In this document: one piece after another, positions 1 through 10,035 of the stretch
Layout: every line of letters begins with the position of its first letter
How positions within the stretch are numbered: the first letter of the stretch is position 1
From: Priapulus caudatus
Lineage: Eukaryota; Priapulida; Priapulimorpha; Priapulimorphida; Priapulidae
Assembly: GCF_000485595.1 (NCBI RefSeq)
Contig: NW_014577331.1
Coordinates: 224,061-246,025, forward strand
Length of the DNA: 21,965 nt
Direction of reading: 5' to 3'
The notes under the pieces: generated by a model
Told to the model about the DNA's origin: nothing
The model's database searches: none
The model's input: only the letters and a program-made list of their open reading frames with translations
Program-made: the position numbers and the translations under genes

Positions 1-416
1 TATCTTCTCAACTGAATGACAATGGAAGAGCCACATTAGGCTATTCGAATGATTACACAAAATCTGCTAAAATGCAGATTTTCGATTGGCGCACAGTTAG
101 AGGTTTTCACATTAAAAGCACGTGTGCGATGAATTTGAGGCGCAATCCATATTATGATGAGATGAACACAGGTGTGCAATACCTGACGGAGAGCGGAATT
201 CTGGAGAAATTGAGGAGAGATTTCATCCCATTTAACCCATGTTCCCCAGAACAGATGATTATCGAATCAGCTGATTTCGTCACACTATCTCAGCTGCAAA
301 GCCTGTTTGTTGTCTACATATGTGGCATTACTGCGGGTTATAGTCATTTTAATTCTAGAATTAGTGGCAGGTCTTATAATAAGTATGTCAATAGACGGGC
401 ACCATCGCAGGAATGA
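1..416 (+). CDS. Ionotropic receptor / iGluR-like channel, C-terminal exon (5' partial)
   Basis: The frame is open from base 3 to the stop at 414-416 (137 residues visible), so the exon probably continues from the left and the internal ATG at 72 is not a start. The protein resembles the end of the S2 ligand-binding lobe plus the last membrane helix of ionotropic glutamate-type receptors. It has a 'RRNPYYDEMNTG' stretch (the usual K/R-x-SPYxDxFN position), then 'LTESGILEKLRRDFIP' (the ExG-hL-xx-L helix before the WWP/C segment), a cysteine in 'NPCSP', and a hydrophobic segment 'LSQLQSLFVVYICGITAG' in the place of the final transmembrane helix. Such channels bind ligands outside the cell and gate cations. 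Divergent members (IRs) serve chemosensation in protostomes. The tryptophans normally found before the cysteine are missing, as in many divergent IRs. The ligand-contact residues lie off-window. An ordinary iGluR of a divergent lineage is the alternative. Confidence 0.7.
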   Translation, partial: SSQLNDNGRATLGYSNDYTKSAKMQIFDWRTVRGFHIKSTCAMNLRRNPYYDEMNTGVQYLTESGILEKLRRDFIPFNPCSPEQMIIESADFVTLSQLQSLFVVYICGITAGYSHFNSRISGRSYNKYVNRRAPSQE

Positions 417-527
417 AGCTAACTACTGAGAATATATAGTGGGAGGATGGAGAGGCAAAAGACAATCATACAAACTTCAAATGTTTAAAATGTTTACCCA
501 GGTATTATATCTCGTGTTTCTCTTATC

Positions 528-850
528 GACTTAATAATTCTACAAGGTACTTGTCTAAGCTTTGTTGTTGTGTACTTGTTGTTGTAGAATAGCGATATGT
601 TGGTCGTTTGCGAATATTGTTACAGCGCATAATAAAACAGATTTGCTCGTTGCTATGTAATCTAAAAAAGAAAATCTTATATAAATATGTCAATGCTAAT
701 CTTCACCATGTTCACACTACGTATTTTATCTTGTGGTCTTTGTTATTCATATCTTAGTAATCCTACAAGCTATACTTGTCATAGAAGAGCAATATGTTGC
801 TCGTTTGCGAATACTTCTTAGCTAATACGAGCAGGTTTCTACTATCTTTT
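528..850 (+). repeat. Diverged direct duplication, spacing 197 bp
   Basis: About 528-625 and about 752-835 share an ordered set of words: CTTAATAATTCTACAAG versus CTTAGTAATCCTACAAG, then ACTTGTC, then ATATGTTGGTCGTTTGCGAA versus ATATGTTGCTCGTTTGCGAA. The TCGTTTGCGAATA words start at 604 and 801. It lies in the 3' flank of the receptor and has no coding potential. Confidence 0.6.
631..636 (+). promoter_or_regulatory. Candidate polyadenylation signal of the receptor gene
   Basis: AATAAA about 215 bases after the receptor stop codon is the first canonical hexamer in the 3' flank. It lies just after the first half of a local duplication (about 530-625). Such hexamers are common by chance in AT-rich DNA. 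Confidence 0.35.
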
Positions 851-859
851 ATTTGTATT

Positions 860-3420
860 GCCTGAACAACAAAATTGCAAGCAAAAGATATAATGGCAAA
901 TTAGTTGATGAATTAATCTAACGTCGATATTTGCAAAATTGTTGGCTATATTAATCTAGGTGTATAGGCTGTAGATGGTATGCGTGTATATTACTGGTGA
1001 CTCTTTTGAATAGAGTTAGAATCGAATGCGCCATGCTGAGTATGGTTTATTGGCAAGATAATCGTTAATACTTTCTACGGAAATAGCGTGATAATCCATT
1101 CATGTGTAAATTTCGTAGAGCTTGTTGCGCTATTAGAGATATTTCTGATAGAAGTTTTATTGGTGACGGTGAGTTGCACTCTATAAACGTTGGATAATAG
1201 CCGAATAAGTGTCAGAAATGTTGTAAATCGAGTAGAGATATCAACAGAGTATATAGAATGATGTGTCAGGAGTGAAAAAGGCGAGAGGTGCAATGCGGCA
1301 GTGTTAGATATGTCAAAATGAAAACAGTTAAGCATAAGAAGAGAATTGTAGCACGAAGGAGAACGATTCTCTGCACGTCGAAACAATGAACTGATCGTGA
1401 AGGAATATGTCATGAGAAAAAAGAGGAAATATGGAAAGTTGCAAAGATACAGAGCATAAGCTGAATGAAAGAGGTAGAGTAAAATGAAAACATAAAGTTT
1501 AGGTTCGTTTAGCGGCTTTTCTGGACAAGGACAAGAGTTTTGAAAAGGTGATAAGGTGTCCTATATAGTGATACGCACAGGAAATATATAAGCTCAAACG
1601 GTACGCGAAAATGTAGCCACGACGCTGAACTAGATCGCAAGGACAAAAACGTGATTGGGTTCTATACGTGGAGGAAAAGGGGAAGAAGAAAGAAGGTCGA
1701 AGGGAGAGAAGGCAGGTGAAGGGGGAAGGATGTGGGAGGGTTGAGGGATAAAGGATGACAGAGGCGAATGGATCATCAGGAGTATCCGTAAAGTTAACTA
1801 CGTACATGCGTTATGTAGGATATCCCGATACTCTCGTAATGAGGCGATCGCGTAGACTACGTACTGTGTTACCAATTGATGGGCATTAGTAGATGGCGGT
1901 CAGCATCTAAGTCAATGTAAAGTGAAGTGCGATGTGTATTGATACTGTATTAAAAACGTAGTTAAGATATGGGCTGTTGTGTAAGTTAAGGCATAACGTT
2001 AGAGTATGGTTATATGTAAGTATTATTATACGCTCGTGTGTATATATGAACGCGCAGCGCAAACCATAGCTGGATACGTGAATTAATGCAAGTTCTGTTA
2101 TATGATTGCGAACAGGATACGGTGGTTGCTGTTGCTGTTATGCGGTGGTATGGATGTATTTACGGCCTTGAGATACGGGAATGCTCTCTATTTAACGGTA
2201 GTTAGATGATTGAAAAACTTCTTTAACTGAGAATTTAACAATAGATTTAGGTCGTCACATCAACCAGTGGGCATAGACTTACTAAAAAACTTTCGAAGTG
2301 TATTTTTCCAAAAATATAGGTTGGGCATTTCAATGTCCGTCTTTATGGGGTATCGCAGCAGCGATTTTTAGAGATCAAATGAAAGTAGAATCAGTTATCA
2401 TTCATGTGCGCATAAGCATATAGGTCACTCACATAAAAAAAAATAAATTTGACTCAGTCGTTAGAGCGATCTCTAAAGATGTTCGAGGTTGTCGTCCATC
2501 TAATTGTCACTGTCTTTGACTTGGTATTTCAATTTTAGGTAGCTTAATGCTTCTGTCACCATTTGAGTCTGCATTCGAAAATAAAAGAATTGAGCTAATA
2601 TCTTTTCCATGTTGTGCACATTCGCGTTTGCAATCAATGAGCGGTTTATATTGCTTTAATTAGGGGAGGATATTCGGCCGTTGCCTTCCACGCTTGACCT
2701 GCAGTTTGAACGCTTGACCCCAACAGATTCAGCGTATCAATGTCGTTTGGATACTCGCACACCAACGTTGCAAATTTCAACATCTGCCGCACATGCGGGC
2801 TCTGGTTTAATTGTGCACGATTGCTGACGGGACGGACGACGGACGTATGAGGCTATCCTACAAGTGCTGCAGGGTTGGATTGTGAGAGTATGAGTCGAAT
2901 TGCGTACGATCGGGTTTGTGCGCGCGCAGGCATTCGTATAATAGAAAGAGGCGTATATTCTGATAAAGGCTTTTATGCTAGGGTTTGTGTGAAGGGAGAA
3001 TTAAATTTTTCCAGTTAGTACTATTTTCTGGTGCCAACAGGCTTGCGCGAGGTTTATGTTTTGTCACGCATTGCCAGTGTAACGCGATCGAAACGCCTTT
3101 AGAATGTCGATTAACCGATGCTCTGGTTCCGTTTTCCCTGCTGGCTTGACGCCACTGCGGTTTGTACTGGGTAGGAACTACTGTGGACTGGACAGGCGCT
3201 CTAGAAGAACAGCGCAGAGTCTCAAGCGATAGCGCTAACCTTCGCCGATGGTCCCTGTGTCAGAGTAACTATCTGTTTTATTCGGTGGTAATGCGGGTAA
3301 AACTGTAACAAAAATGAGGAGTGTAAGTATTACATTCGCTACTATCGTGATTACAGTTCAGTAATCCAATATTACAATGCCTGCCTCAGTTTATAAAAGT
3401 AGTGATGTCCCTTTCAAATA
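860..3420. other. AT-rich stretch without recognisable genes
   Basis: I see no convincing exon, RNA gene or mobile-element protein here. Reverse-strand ORFs near 1075-1413 and 1499-1807 have low-complexity or unfamiliar translations and no flanking splice logic. The second is the complement of a G/A-rich tract (about 1665-1750). This is non-coding or unrecognised sequence. Confidence 0.5.
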
Positions 3421-3429
3421 ATGCAGTAG

Positions 3430-3980
3430 GTTAGCGGCTAAGGTTTACGCTATAAGAGTGTTATAGGGAGATTATAGGTTCTAGAATTTAGAGTTAGTGT
3501 ATAGAATCGAATAGGTAACTTATAGTTTTGATTCGATCTTAGGAAGTTGAAAGTTGTGGGTAACTATATGGATCTATAGGAGATTAACTTACGTGTTTGG
3601 ATCTTAATGGGAATTTGTTCAATTTTTATAGGTTATAGGATTTATAGGATCTATAGTCCTTGATCTAGAGTATGGTTAGTATAATGTTATAAGTGATTTA
3701 TAGGAATGTAACGAAAGGTATAGTGATAGGATTTTTAATAGGCAATTACCGATAGGTTATTTTAGGATGCTACTAGGGTTCGTTCCATAATCTCTATAGG
3801 TCTATAGGATTCCTTTGTGAGATGTTAGTAGTCTTTAATAGGAATATTATATAGGGTGAATTTATGAAGGCTCTTCTATAGGATGCTCTAGGACCGCCTT
3901 GTAGAGATTTCAATGGAATACCGGTATAGGATTCGTATAGAGTAGTTATATGTGATGTATAGGACTGCTTGTAAGATAGT
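3430..3980 (+). repeat. Degenerate TATAGGA-rich cryptic repeat
   Basis: For about 550 bases the + strand is dominated by variants of TATAGGAT, CTATAGG and ATTATAGG at irregular spacing, for example near 3465, 3580, 3630-3655, 3700, 3800, 3880, 3925 and 3958. The spacing is not a fixed period. This looks like a decayed satellite or cryptically simple DNA. It abruptly gives way to CG-richer sequence near 4030. Confidence 0.6.
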
Positions 3981-4164
3981 CTATCGAAAATTATTGGGAT
4001 AAATAACTAGCATTAAACACGGTAAAGCGAGAGCGATGTTTGATATACGGCCGTGTTATATGTAACAGGAGACGAGGACGAGTGTTGAGATTGTTAGGAG
4101 CGGCGGAGGTTAAGGGGTTTTTCGCGGTTATAGGCGCATCGTGCAGCGTCGGCAGATAATAAGA

Positions 4165-4322
4165 GGTGGCAAAAAGGAAGCGATGAAAGTAAATGTATTG
4201 AAGAAAAAGAAAGTAAGAAAGAAAGAAAGAAATGAAGAGAAGAGAAAGAAATGTAAAGTGAAGGAATGCAAGAAGAAAAAAGTGGAAGTGAAAAAACAAA
4301 AGAAAAACAACAACAAGGTGGA
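4165..4322 (+). repeat. Purine-rich (A/G) low-complexity tract
   Basis: About 160 bases are almost purely purine on the + strand (GAAAGAAAGAAA and GAAGAAAAAG words). The complementary strand is pyrimidine-rich. It produces long lysine-rich and phenylalanine/leucine-rich open frames on the two strands, which are composition artefacts. Confidence 0.75.
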
Positions 4323-4569
4323 ATGCGACGTACAATGTATGGAAGGGCACAAGCAAACAACAGACAAAACGGGCGGTTGGGCACAAAACGACCACGGCAC
4401 GCAGCTGCATTGTAAGCGTGCCGACGTCAGCGCTACGCACGGCACAGCATGTGACGTGGCAGCACCGCACTGCACGCCATATATATTGTGCAGCGCGAAT
4501 TATAGGTGGTGTACGGACAGAGCAGTAGGGGCTGCTTGCTGCAGGTCATAGCATGTACGGGGTAGCATA

Positions 4570-4710
4570 CATACATGAATCCTCAATAAACATAAATATA
4601 GCAACAACTTGCTGCAGCACTATATCGCAACGAATAAAGACGGCACTTACACATATGCACCAGCTAATATCCCCGTGAATCTGCAATAAACATATTACAT
4701 AACTGCCTCA
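4570..4710 (+). repeat. Short direct duplication, spacing 100 bp
   Basis: GAATCCTCAATAAACATA at 4577-4594 recurs as GAATCTGCAATAAACATA at 4677-4694. Each is followed within about 20-30 bases by a CTGC/CTGCC plus CAGCAC segment. Function unknown. Confidence 0.45.
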
Positions 4711-4719
4711 GCACACCAA

Positions 4720-5940
4720 AAGAATGAAACACCCCACTTCGCCCCCCACTCTATCAGGCGGGTGTGGCATATGGGTACGCGGATAATGCTTCAGCCTCTG
4801 CAGATGTGGCTGCCTCCAGCGCCAGACTGTTTCTAGTCGCTACCCATTAGAGAATGCGACGGTCAGCGGCTCGGGCGTCGATCACTCGGCTATCTCTACG
4901 TTATAGGCGTTAGTGCAGAATTAGCGATCATGCCTAGTGACGAGGCAATTGAAGAAGATTTTTCACGGCGACGAATTCGCCTATTATAAATTCTACAATT
5001 ATAAGTCATGTGAGACCAAAGCTATGTTTTTGGCGGTAAACTACGCACATTTTCATACCGAATTGTTTGTGGCGGAGATCCACGATGAAGCAATGGTGAC
5101 AAGTCTAATGATACATGACATAATTAAAGGGCACAGTAGGCCTCTAAGGGATTTTACTGGGCAGTACAACTGTACTTACTTTGTATAACAAATGCGTCGC
5201 GTAGCCCACACGTATTTGTTAACCAGATACTAATTTAATTGTTATAATTAATTATCACCTCAAACGCTACGAAAATTTGAACGGGCTATGAGCTACCCGG
5301 GGGCCGCGACGCGTGCTGCGCACCCGCCGAAAAAGTGTGGCGTAACTTTGAAATTTAATTTTGCACGTTACATGACTGGCGGAGGGGCTACTCCAAAGTG
5401 GGGCAATTTATTTATACCTAAATGCTATTTAACCGAACGATATTTCATTTTAGGGGGCAGTAATTTACTGCCATAATTATAACTGAAACTATATTGTCGT
5501 TATATAAGATATTATACAATCCTTTGCTTTTAAATGATAAATAAGAAACACGCGGCTGCGTCTGTAGAGGCTTGGCTGGAAGTGGTTTTGGCGCAATCTT
5601 ATGCAGATCGTGCGGCTTTGAGTGGGCGGGGCCACCGGTCCGTTGGTAATCCAAACTGTAGTCGTTAGTTTTAAAGCGGATTTTTTTAACATTCTAATGG
5701 TGATTGAACGCATGAAAGCTTTTTCATGTAAGGCGTAATTATAACGGCTAAATTAGCCTGAAAATACCCTAGAACGGCTAGAGTAAACGCTGCCCTTTAA
5801 CTCTATATAGGCAATGTGACTCATATTGTATTGATAAATAAAGAATTGTAATGTGTGATGCTCGATGTGATGTTAACCAGTTTAGTCCAAATAGAATACA
5901 TGTATATATGGTATAATTTTGTAATTTTTTTGTATAAAGA
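4720..5940. other. Intergenic stretch, nothing firmly identified
   Basis: It contains an 83-codon open frame at 4937-5188 (+) with protein-like composition but no recognised family, a perfect short palindrome GGCAGTAATTTACTGCC near 5456-5472, and a small hairpin at CATGAAAGCTTTTTCATG (about 5711-5728). CG content is raised near 5290-5335 and 5560-5645. I see no gene that I can support. Confidence 0.4.
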
Positions 5941-5942
5941 TC

Positions 5943-6640
5943 CAGGGGGTAGTAGCGGGGGGGGGATTTTGCATCACCCACTTATTGACGTGAGGGGATG
6001 CGCGTGTTACAAATCATCGCCGCCCCTGAGCTTTCAGGAGGAAATAGGGATTGCAAAATTTCTGGGGAGGACGACCGCATACCAGCACGGCCTGTTTCTT
6101 ACGTCACCCTCTGCGAAAACGCGGCATTGGCCGAGCTGTGGCTGAGCATAACAATAGTTGAGGCAGCGCGCGGTACCCACTTCAAAGATCGTTCCGCGGC
6201 GGCCTGTAGTATGGTGGGCGGCGAGATGGCTAACGTGATATTTTTATTCCAAATTCATTTTTATTTCAAATATGGCTTTTGCATTTCAAATTTCATTTTT
6301 CGCATTCCAAAATTCATATTCATGTTTCATTTGCAAATTCATTTTCATGTTTCATTTCAGTAATGTCCTGTTTCAATTTTTCATGTCGCAAATTCATTTT
6401 TATTTCAAAATTGCATGATTTCATTTTTCATTTTCATTTTCATTTAAATTCATTTTGCATTTTCATTCGCCAAATTCATTTGCGATAAGTCTCGGTGCGG
6501 TCGCCGAGATGGGCTACGGATATTGGTGGGCGCGGAAGTGAGGCCGTACTGGTCGCCGCTTAGTGGGAAGTGCAACAGAGAACAAAGCGCTAGTTGTTTT
6601 GGTTTATGATCGTAAGATAAGTAGTTTTTCTGGTGAATAG
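5943..6640 (-). mobile_element. Rearranged copy of the foldback-type repeat
   Basis: This segment shares three blocks with the palindrome at 8345-11325. The first is a G-rich block with CACTTATTGA and the CTTTCAGGA box (5943-6070), corresponding to 8930-9060. The second is a TTCATTTT-type array preceded by a GTATGGTGG..GAGATG word (about 6208-6480), corresponding to 11120-11325. The third is a terminal block (about 6480-6630) that is the reverse complement of 8348-8500, including GATAAGTAGTTTTT and the GCGCTAGTTGTTTT word. Here the G-rich block runs in the left-arm orientation while the array and terminal block run in the right-arm orientation. Most of the arm between them is missing. This is what a foldback element with an internal deletion would look like. 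No coding sequence is present. Confidence 0.6.
6238..6480 (+). repeat. Tandem TTCATTTTCATTTCAAA-type array (copy 1)
   Basis: Irregular tandem repetition of ATTCATTTT, TTTCATTT and AAATTCATT words over about 240 bases. The same low-complexity array occurs reversed at 8507-8780 and again in this orientation at 11145-11330. It is a recurrent component of the repeat family, not an independent microsatellite. Confidence 0.75.
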
Positions 6641-6769
6641 TTGCCATGAAAAACACATTTTACTCATTACATATAACATGATAATATGCACTATAATTGC
6701 AATTCTTTGTGTAAGATGTGTTATTTTCATCGTTCATCTAAAGTTATTTAGAGGGTCTCGGCTTCGTAA

Positions 6770-7330
6770 CAGACACAGGACACAGACAGCAAGACACACC
6801 ACAGCCGACCCAGCAGCACACCACCCATCCACACACACACAGCGAGCACACACACACACAGCAACATACGACCACACCACACAGCACGACAGCACACACA
6901 CACACACACACAGCACTACAGAAAGCTTTGGCACACACACACACCACGCACACAACACACACACACATGACAATGCACAGCACACACCACCCAGGCACGA
7001 CATCAAGTCACACTTCAGTTCACCATTGCACACAGCACACATCACTACAGCACACAACACACACACAACAGTATCCACAACACATCCACACACTGCCTAT
7101 GCCATCACACTTTTCATCCGCGTGCTGCACACACACACACACAAGCCTCCACACACATTAGCTCGTTTTCAACACACACACACACACACAGCTTGGTTCA
7201 CACCATCCTCACACGAGTTTCACCACTCCACACACACCCCTCGCTTCGTGTTCAGCACACACATTTCTTTCACAATGACCACACAGCACACACGGTAGCT
7301 TCATTGTTCACAGCACCACAACCAGCTTCA
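6770..7330 (+). repeat. CA-rich cryptically simple DNA
   Basis: About 560 bases are rich in CACACA, CAGCACA, ACCACAC and CACAACAC words, interrupted rather than pure. Long His/Thr-rich and Cys/Val-rich open frames on the two strands arise from this composition and are not genes. Confidence 0.85.
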
Positions 7331-7354
7331 ACAGTTCATTCATATATCATGGTG

Positions 7355-7640
7355 ATCTCAAACAAGTCGTGGGGGTGACATTGTGATTTATGTCGCATCC
7401 CCCCCTGCTGAAAATTCGTAGGGGACATGCCCATGGACTGGTTTTGTCCGCTCCCTGTCCGCCCCTGGATTTGCGGGCCCTCGTTTGTCTGAGCACACCA
7501 CCACCCGACCGCGCGCACGCAGCGCACAGCGGCATATGCACACGGCGCGCGACACGCAAAGGCGGCAGCGCGGACGCCATTAAGCATTCAGCCCACCGCT
7601 CCCTGCGACGGAGCGGCGAAGGTCTATAGACAGTACAGTA
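7355..7640. other. C/G-rich spacer, possible repeat fragment
   Basis: The segment has homopolymer-punctuated C-rich words (GCATCCCCCCCTGCTGAAAA, GGGGACATGCCC, TGTCCGCCCCTGG) and a CpG-dense part at 7495-7620. The CCCCCC..GGGGAC layout resembles fragments of dispersed repeats seen in marine invertebrate genomes. That resemblance is an impression, not a match. There is no gene. Confidence 0.3.
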
Positions 7641-7769
7641 GGCAGTAGGCAGTACGTAGCGTCGTACGTATGTCCGTAACATTAGCGAGAGCCGAGACCT
7701 AGAGCTGCTAATAAGTTTAAGATGTGAAAGGATGAAACTACCACGATTTACACAAAGGAATTGCAATTA

Positions 7770-8290
7770 TGCTGAGGTCACCACGAGCGATTTTATCGCC
7801 GCCGATGTCTCGGATCGCGGGCGATTATAAATTGCCACCCGCCGAATTTTAATCGGCACCGAGTCAGGAAGGGGCAGCACGTAGCGATTTTATCGCGTCG
7901 CGATGCACGAAGGGGCCACACGTGGAGTAGCGAATTATGAGAGCGTAGCGGCGTACGCACACTCGACCAGAAACATTTTAACATCAGCATGATATCAACA
8001 ACCGTCCGATGTTTTAGAAAATCGATGGCGGTTTGCGCGAGCAAAATACGCGCGGTCCGGGCACACGAGGCGATAATAATCGCCCGGCGTAATAGATGCG
8101 CCCCGAAAAATATCTAAGCAGTTTTTGATACGGGCGATTCGTCGGGCCGATTATAAATTGCCGAGTTAGACGTGAACGCCCACGGGGCGATGTTGCTTCG
8201 AGGGCGCTTCCTCAAAATTCGCAGGCGATGCGACGCGCACGATAAAAATGCGTCTCGTTTGTGCCGCGTTAGCCATTATATATAATTATT
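7770..8290. repeat. CG-rich degenerate GCGATTTTATCGC / GGCGATTATAA repeats
   Basis: GCGATTATAAATTGCC at 7820-7835 recurs as CCGATTATAAATTGCC near 8147-8162. Related words include GCGATTTTATCGCCGCC (7788), AGCGATTTTATCGCG (7882) and GGCGATAATAATCGCC (8070), the last being a near-perfect palindrome. CpG density is much higher than in the AT-rich flanks. Origin unknown, and no coding frame is convincing. Confidence 0.5.
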
Positions 8291-8509
8291 ATATGTTAGT
8301 ATTAATGAGTACAATGTGAACCTGTTTTTGCATCGGAATATTACATCGAAAAACTTACTTATCTACGATATAAAACGCAAAACAACTGGCGCTGTTATGT
8401 TCTCCCTTGGTGTGACTCCCACGTAAGGGGCGAAGTGAGCCGTCACTCCCCGTCCCCCACCAAGTAATCCGTAGGGCCATCTGCGGCCACCGCGAGATTC
8501 ATGCCGCAA

Positions 8510-9984
8510 AAATGAAATCTTGAAATGAAAATAAAAATAAAAATGAAAATGAATTTGAAATGAAAATGAAAATGCAAACTGCATTTGAAATGAGAACTGA
8601 AAATGAATTTGAAAGGTGAGAATGAAAATGATTTGAAATGATAAATGAATTTGGAATAATTTAAATGAAAATGAATATTGAAAGTGAACATGAAAATGAA
8701 TTTTGAAATAAAAACTGAATTTGAATGAAAATGAAATGGAATTTGGTTAATGAAAATGAATTTGAACTATAAAAATCGAATTTTGGACACTAAAATATGG
8801 CCGTCAGGCCAATCTTCGGCACGCATACACTGTAGAGTACTGCGCAAGCAAAGATTATGATTATGAATATTTGTATCATATCAACAGGGAGTCGATTCCA
8901 AAGAGTTCATGCTGCCACAGGACGTAGGATAGCGGGTGGGGATGGGGGGTATAATATCGCCCCCAGCACTTATTGAGGTGGGGTGGCTTCATCGCGCCCG
9001 CCTAGCTTTCAGGAAGAAAATGGCGGAAAAATTCACAAATTTTTAGCAGACAAAGATAAATCTGGATTATTTATCTTACAAATGCCGTCATCGCTATTCA
9101 TAACTGCTCGCTAAATGTATTAATTACAGAAAATGGAAACGTGACGCATACATCTAGCTATAGAATTATGGCTGTTTTAAGGCTCGTTCGCAAGAATGAC
9201 ATTATTTTCGCTGAAACTCAAGCGAGCGGTTAAGTTTTGGACGGCATTGCTCGCCATATAACGATTTTTTTTGTGCGACAATTCCGCCAGTCTTATCATG
9301 GCTCACAGAAAGTTAAATGCCTTGCATTATTCAAACAATTAGAATAGACCCTCATGAGAAGTAGGGATATTGAATTTTCACGGGATTGAGAATGGAACAT
9401 TCTAATGGTTCCTCTCACTTTTTTTGGGGGGATGGGGGTGCTGCGACCCCGAACCTGGGACGCTATCATTCGTGCCGGATTTTTGTATTATCAAATGGTG
9501 AAAAATATCGGCACTTTTTTTGGATTCAAAACTTGTCTGGTTAGCCTTCATTTCTGTTTTCATATTTTCTTTTGCAGTTTAAACGTTCTCCAGTAAAATA
9601 TACGTTTTATTCAACATTTGCAGGGAAGGAGATCGAATTTCGAGTGCTGTAGTTGTCAACGGGGGCGTCGGTAGCACGGGGCGGTCGCGCCCCGCTAGAA
9701 TTTTCAGGCAAAGGTATTTTAGCCTTTAGGTAAGTTCTGACATTGGTATTAGCGCAAACAAAGTTGGAAGGATTAAAAAAAAGAAACAATGTTTTTAATT
9801 ACATAGCAGCAGATTTGTAGTAGTTTTTATTTTAGATCTATTGCTGCCCCACAAAGGTAAAATGACCTCAAGCTGCAGCAGTGATGGCTAATTGTGATGA
9901 AGGTTGTTAAATAGTGCTGCCCTGCATAATGCACGGAAATTGCATCGAAGAGGAGTATAATTTCTAGCAAAATCAATCTCTCTC
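8510..9984 (+). repeat. Left arm of the foldback palindrome
   Basis: From outside in: a GAAATGAAAATGAA array (8510-8780), a GGCC-containing spacer, an AAGATTATGATTATGAAT word (8851), the G-rich CACTTATTGAGG / CTTTCAGGAAGAAAATGG block (8930-9060), a TTATCATGGCTCAC stretch (about 9292), the TTTAAACG region (9575), a CG-rich patch (9660-9695), and a CAATCTCTCTC end (about 9973). All have partners in reverse order at 10036-11325. Confidence 0.65.
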
Positions 9985-10035
9985 AACAACAACAGTCTTC
10001 TTTTTTCTTCCTTGGTTTAGGCCGGAGGAGGTAAA

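Noticed and set aside
4141-4551. 136-codon lysine-rich open frame and the overlapping Phe/Leu-rich frames on the other strand
   Set aside because: They are produced by the purine-rich tract at 4165-4322; there is no domain, splice context or plausible start.
4937-5188. 83-codon frame with protein-like composition
   Set aside because: No family recognised, no splice or promoter context, and length is reachable by chance; left as intergenic pending conservation data.
6633-7298. 221-codon His/Thr-rich open frame and opposite Cys/Val-rich frames
   Set aside because: Translation of interrupted CA repeats; long frames are expected in such DNA.
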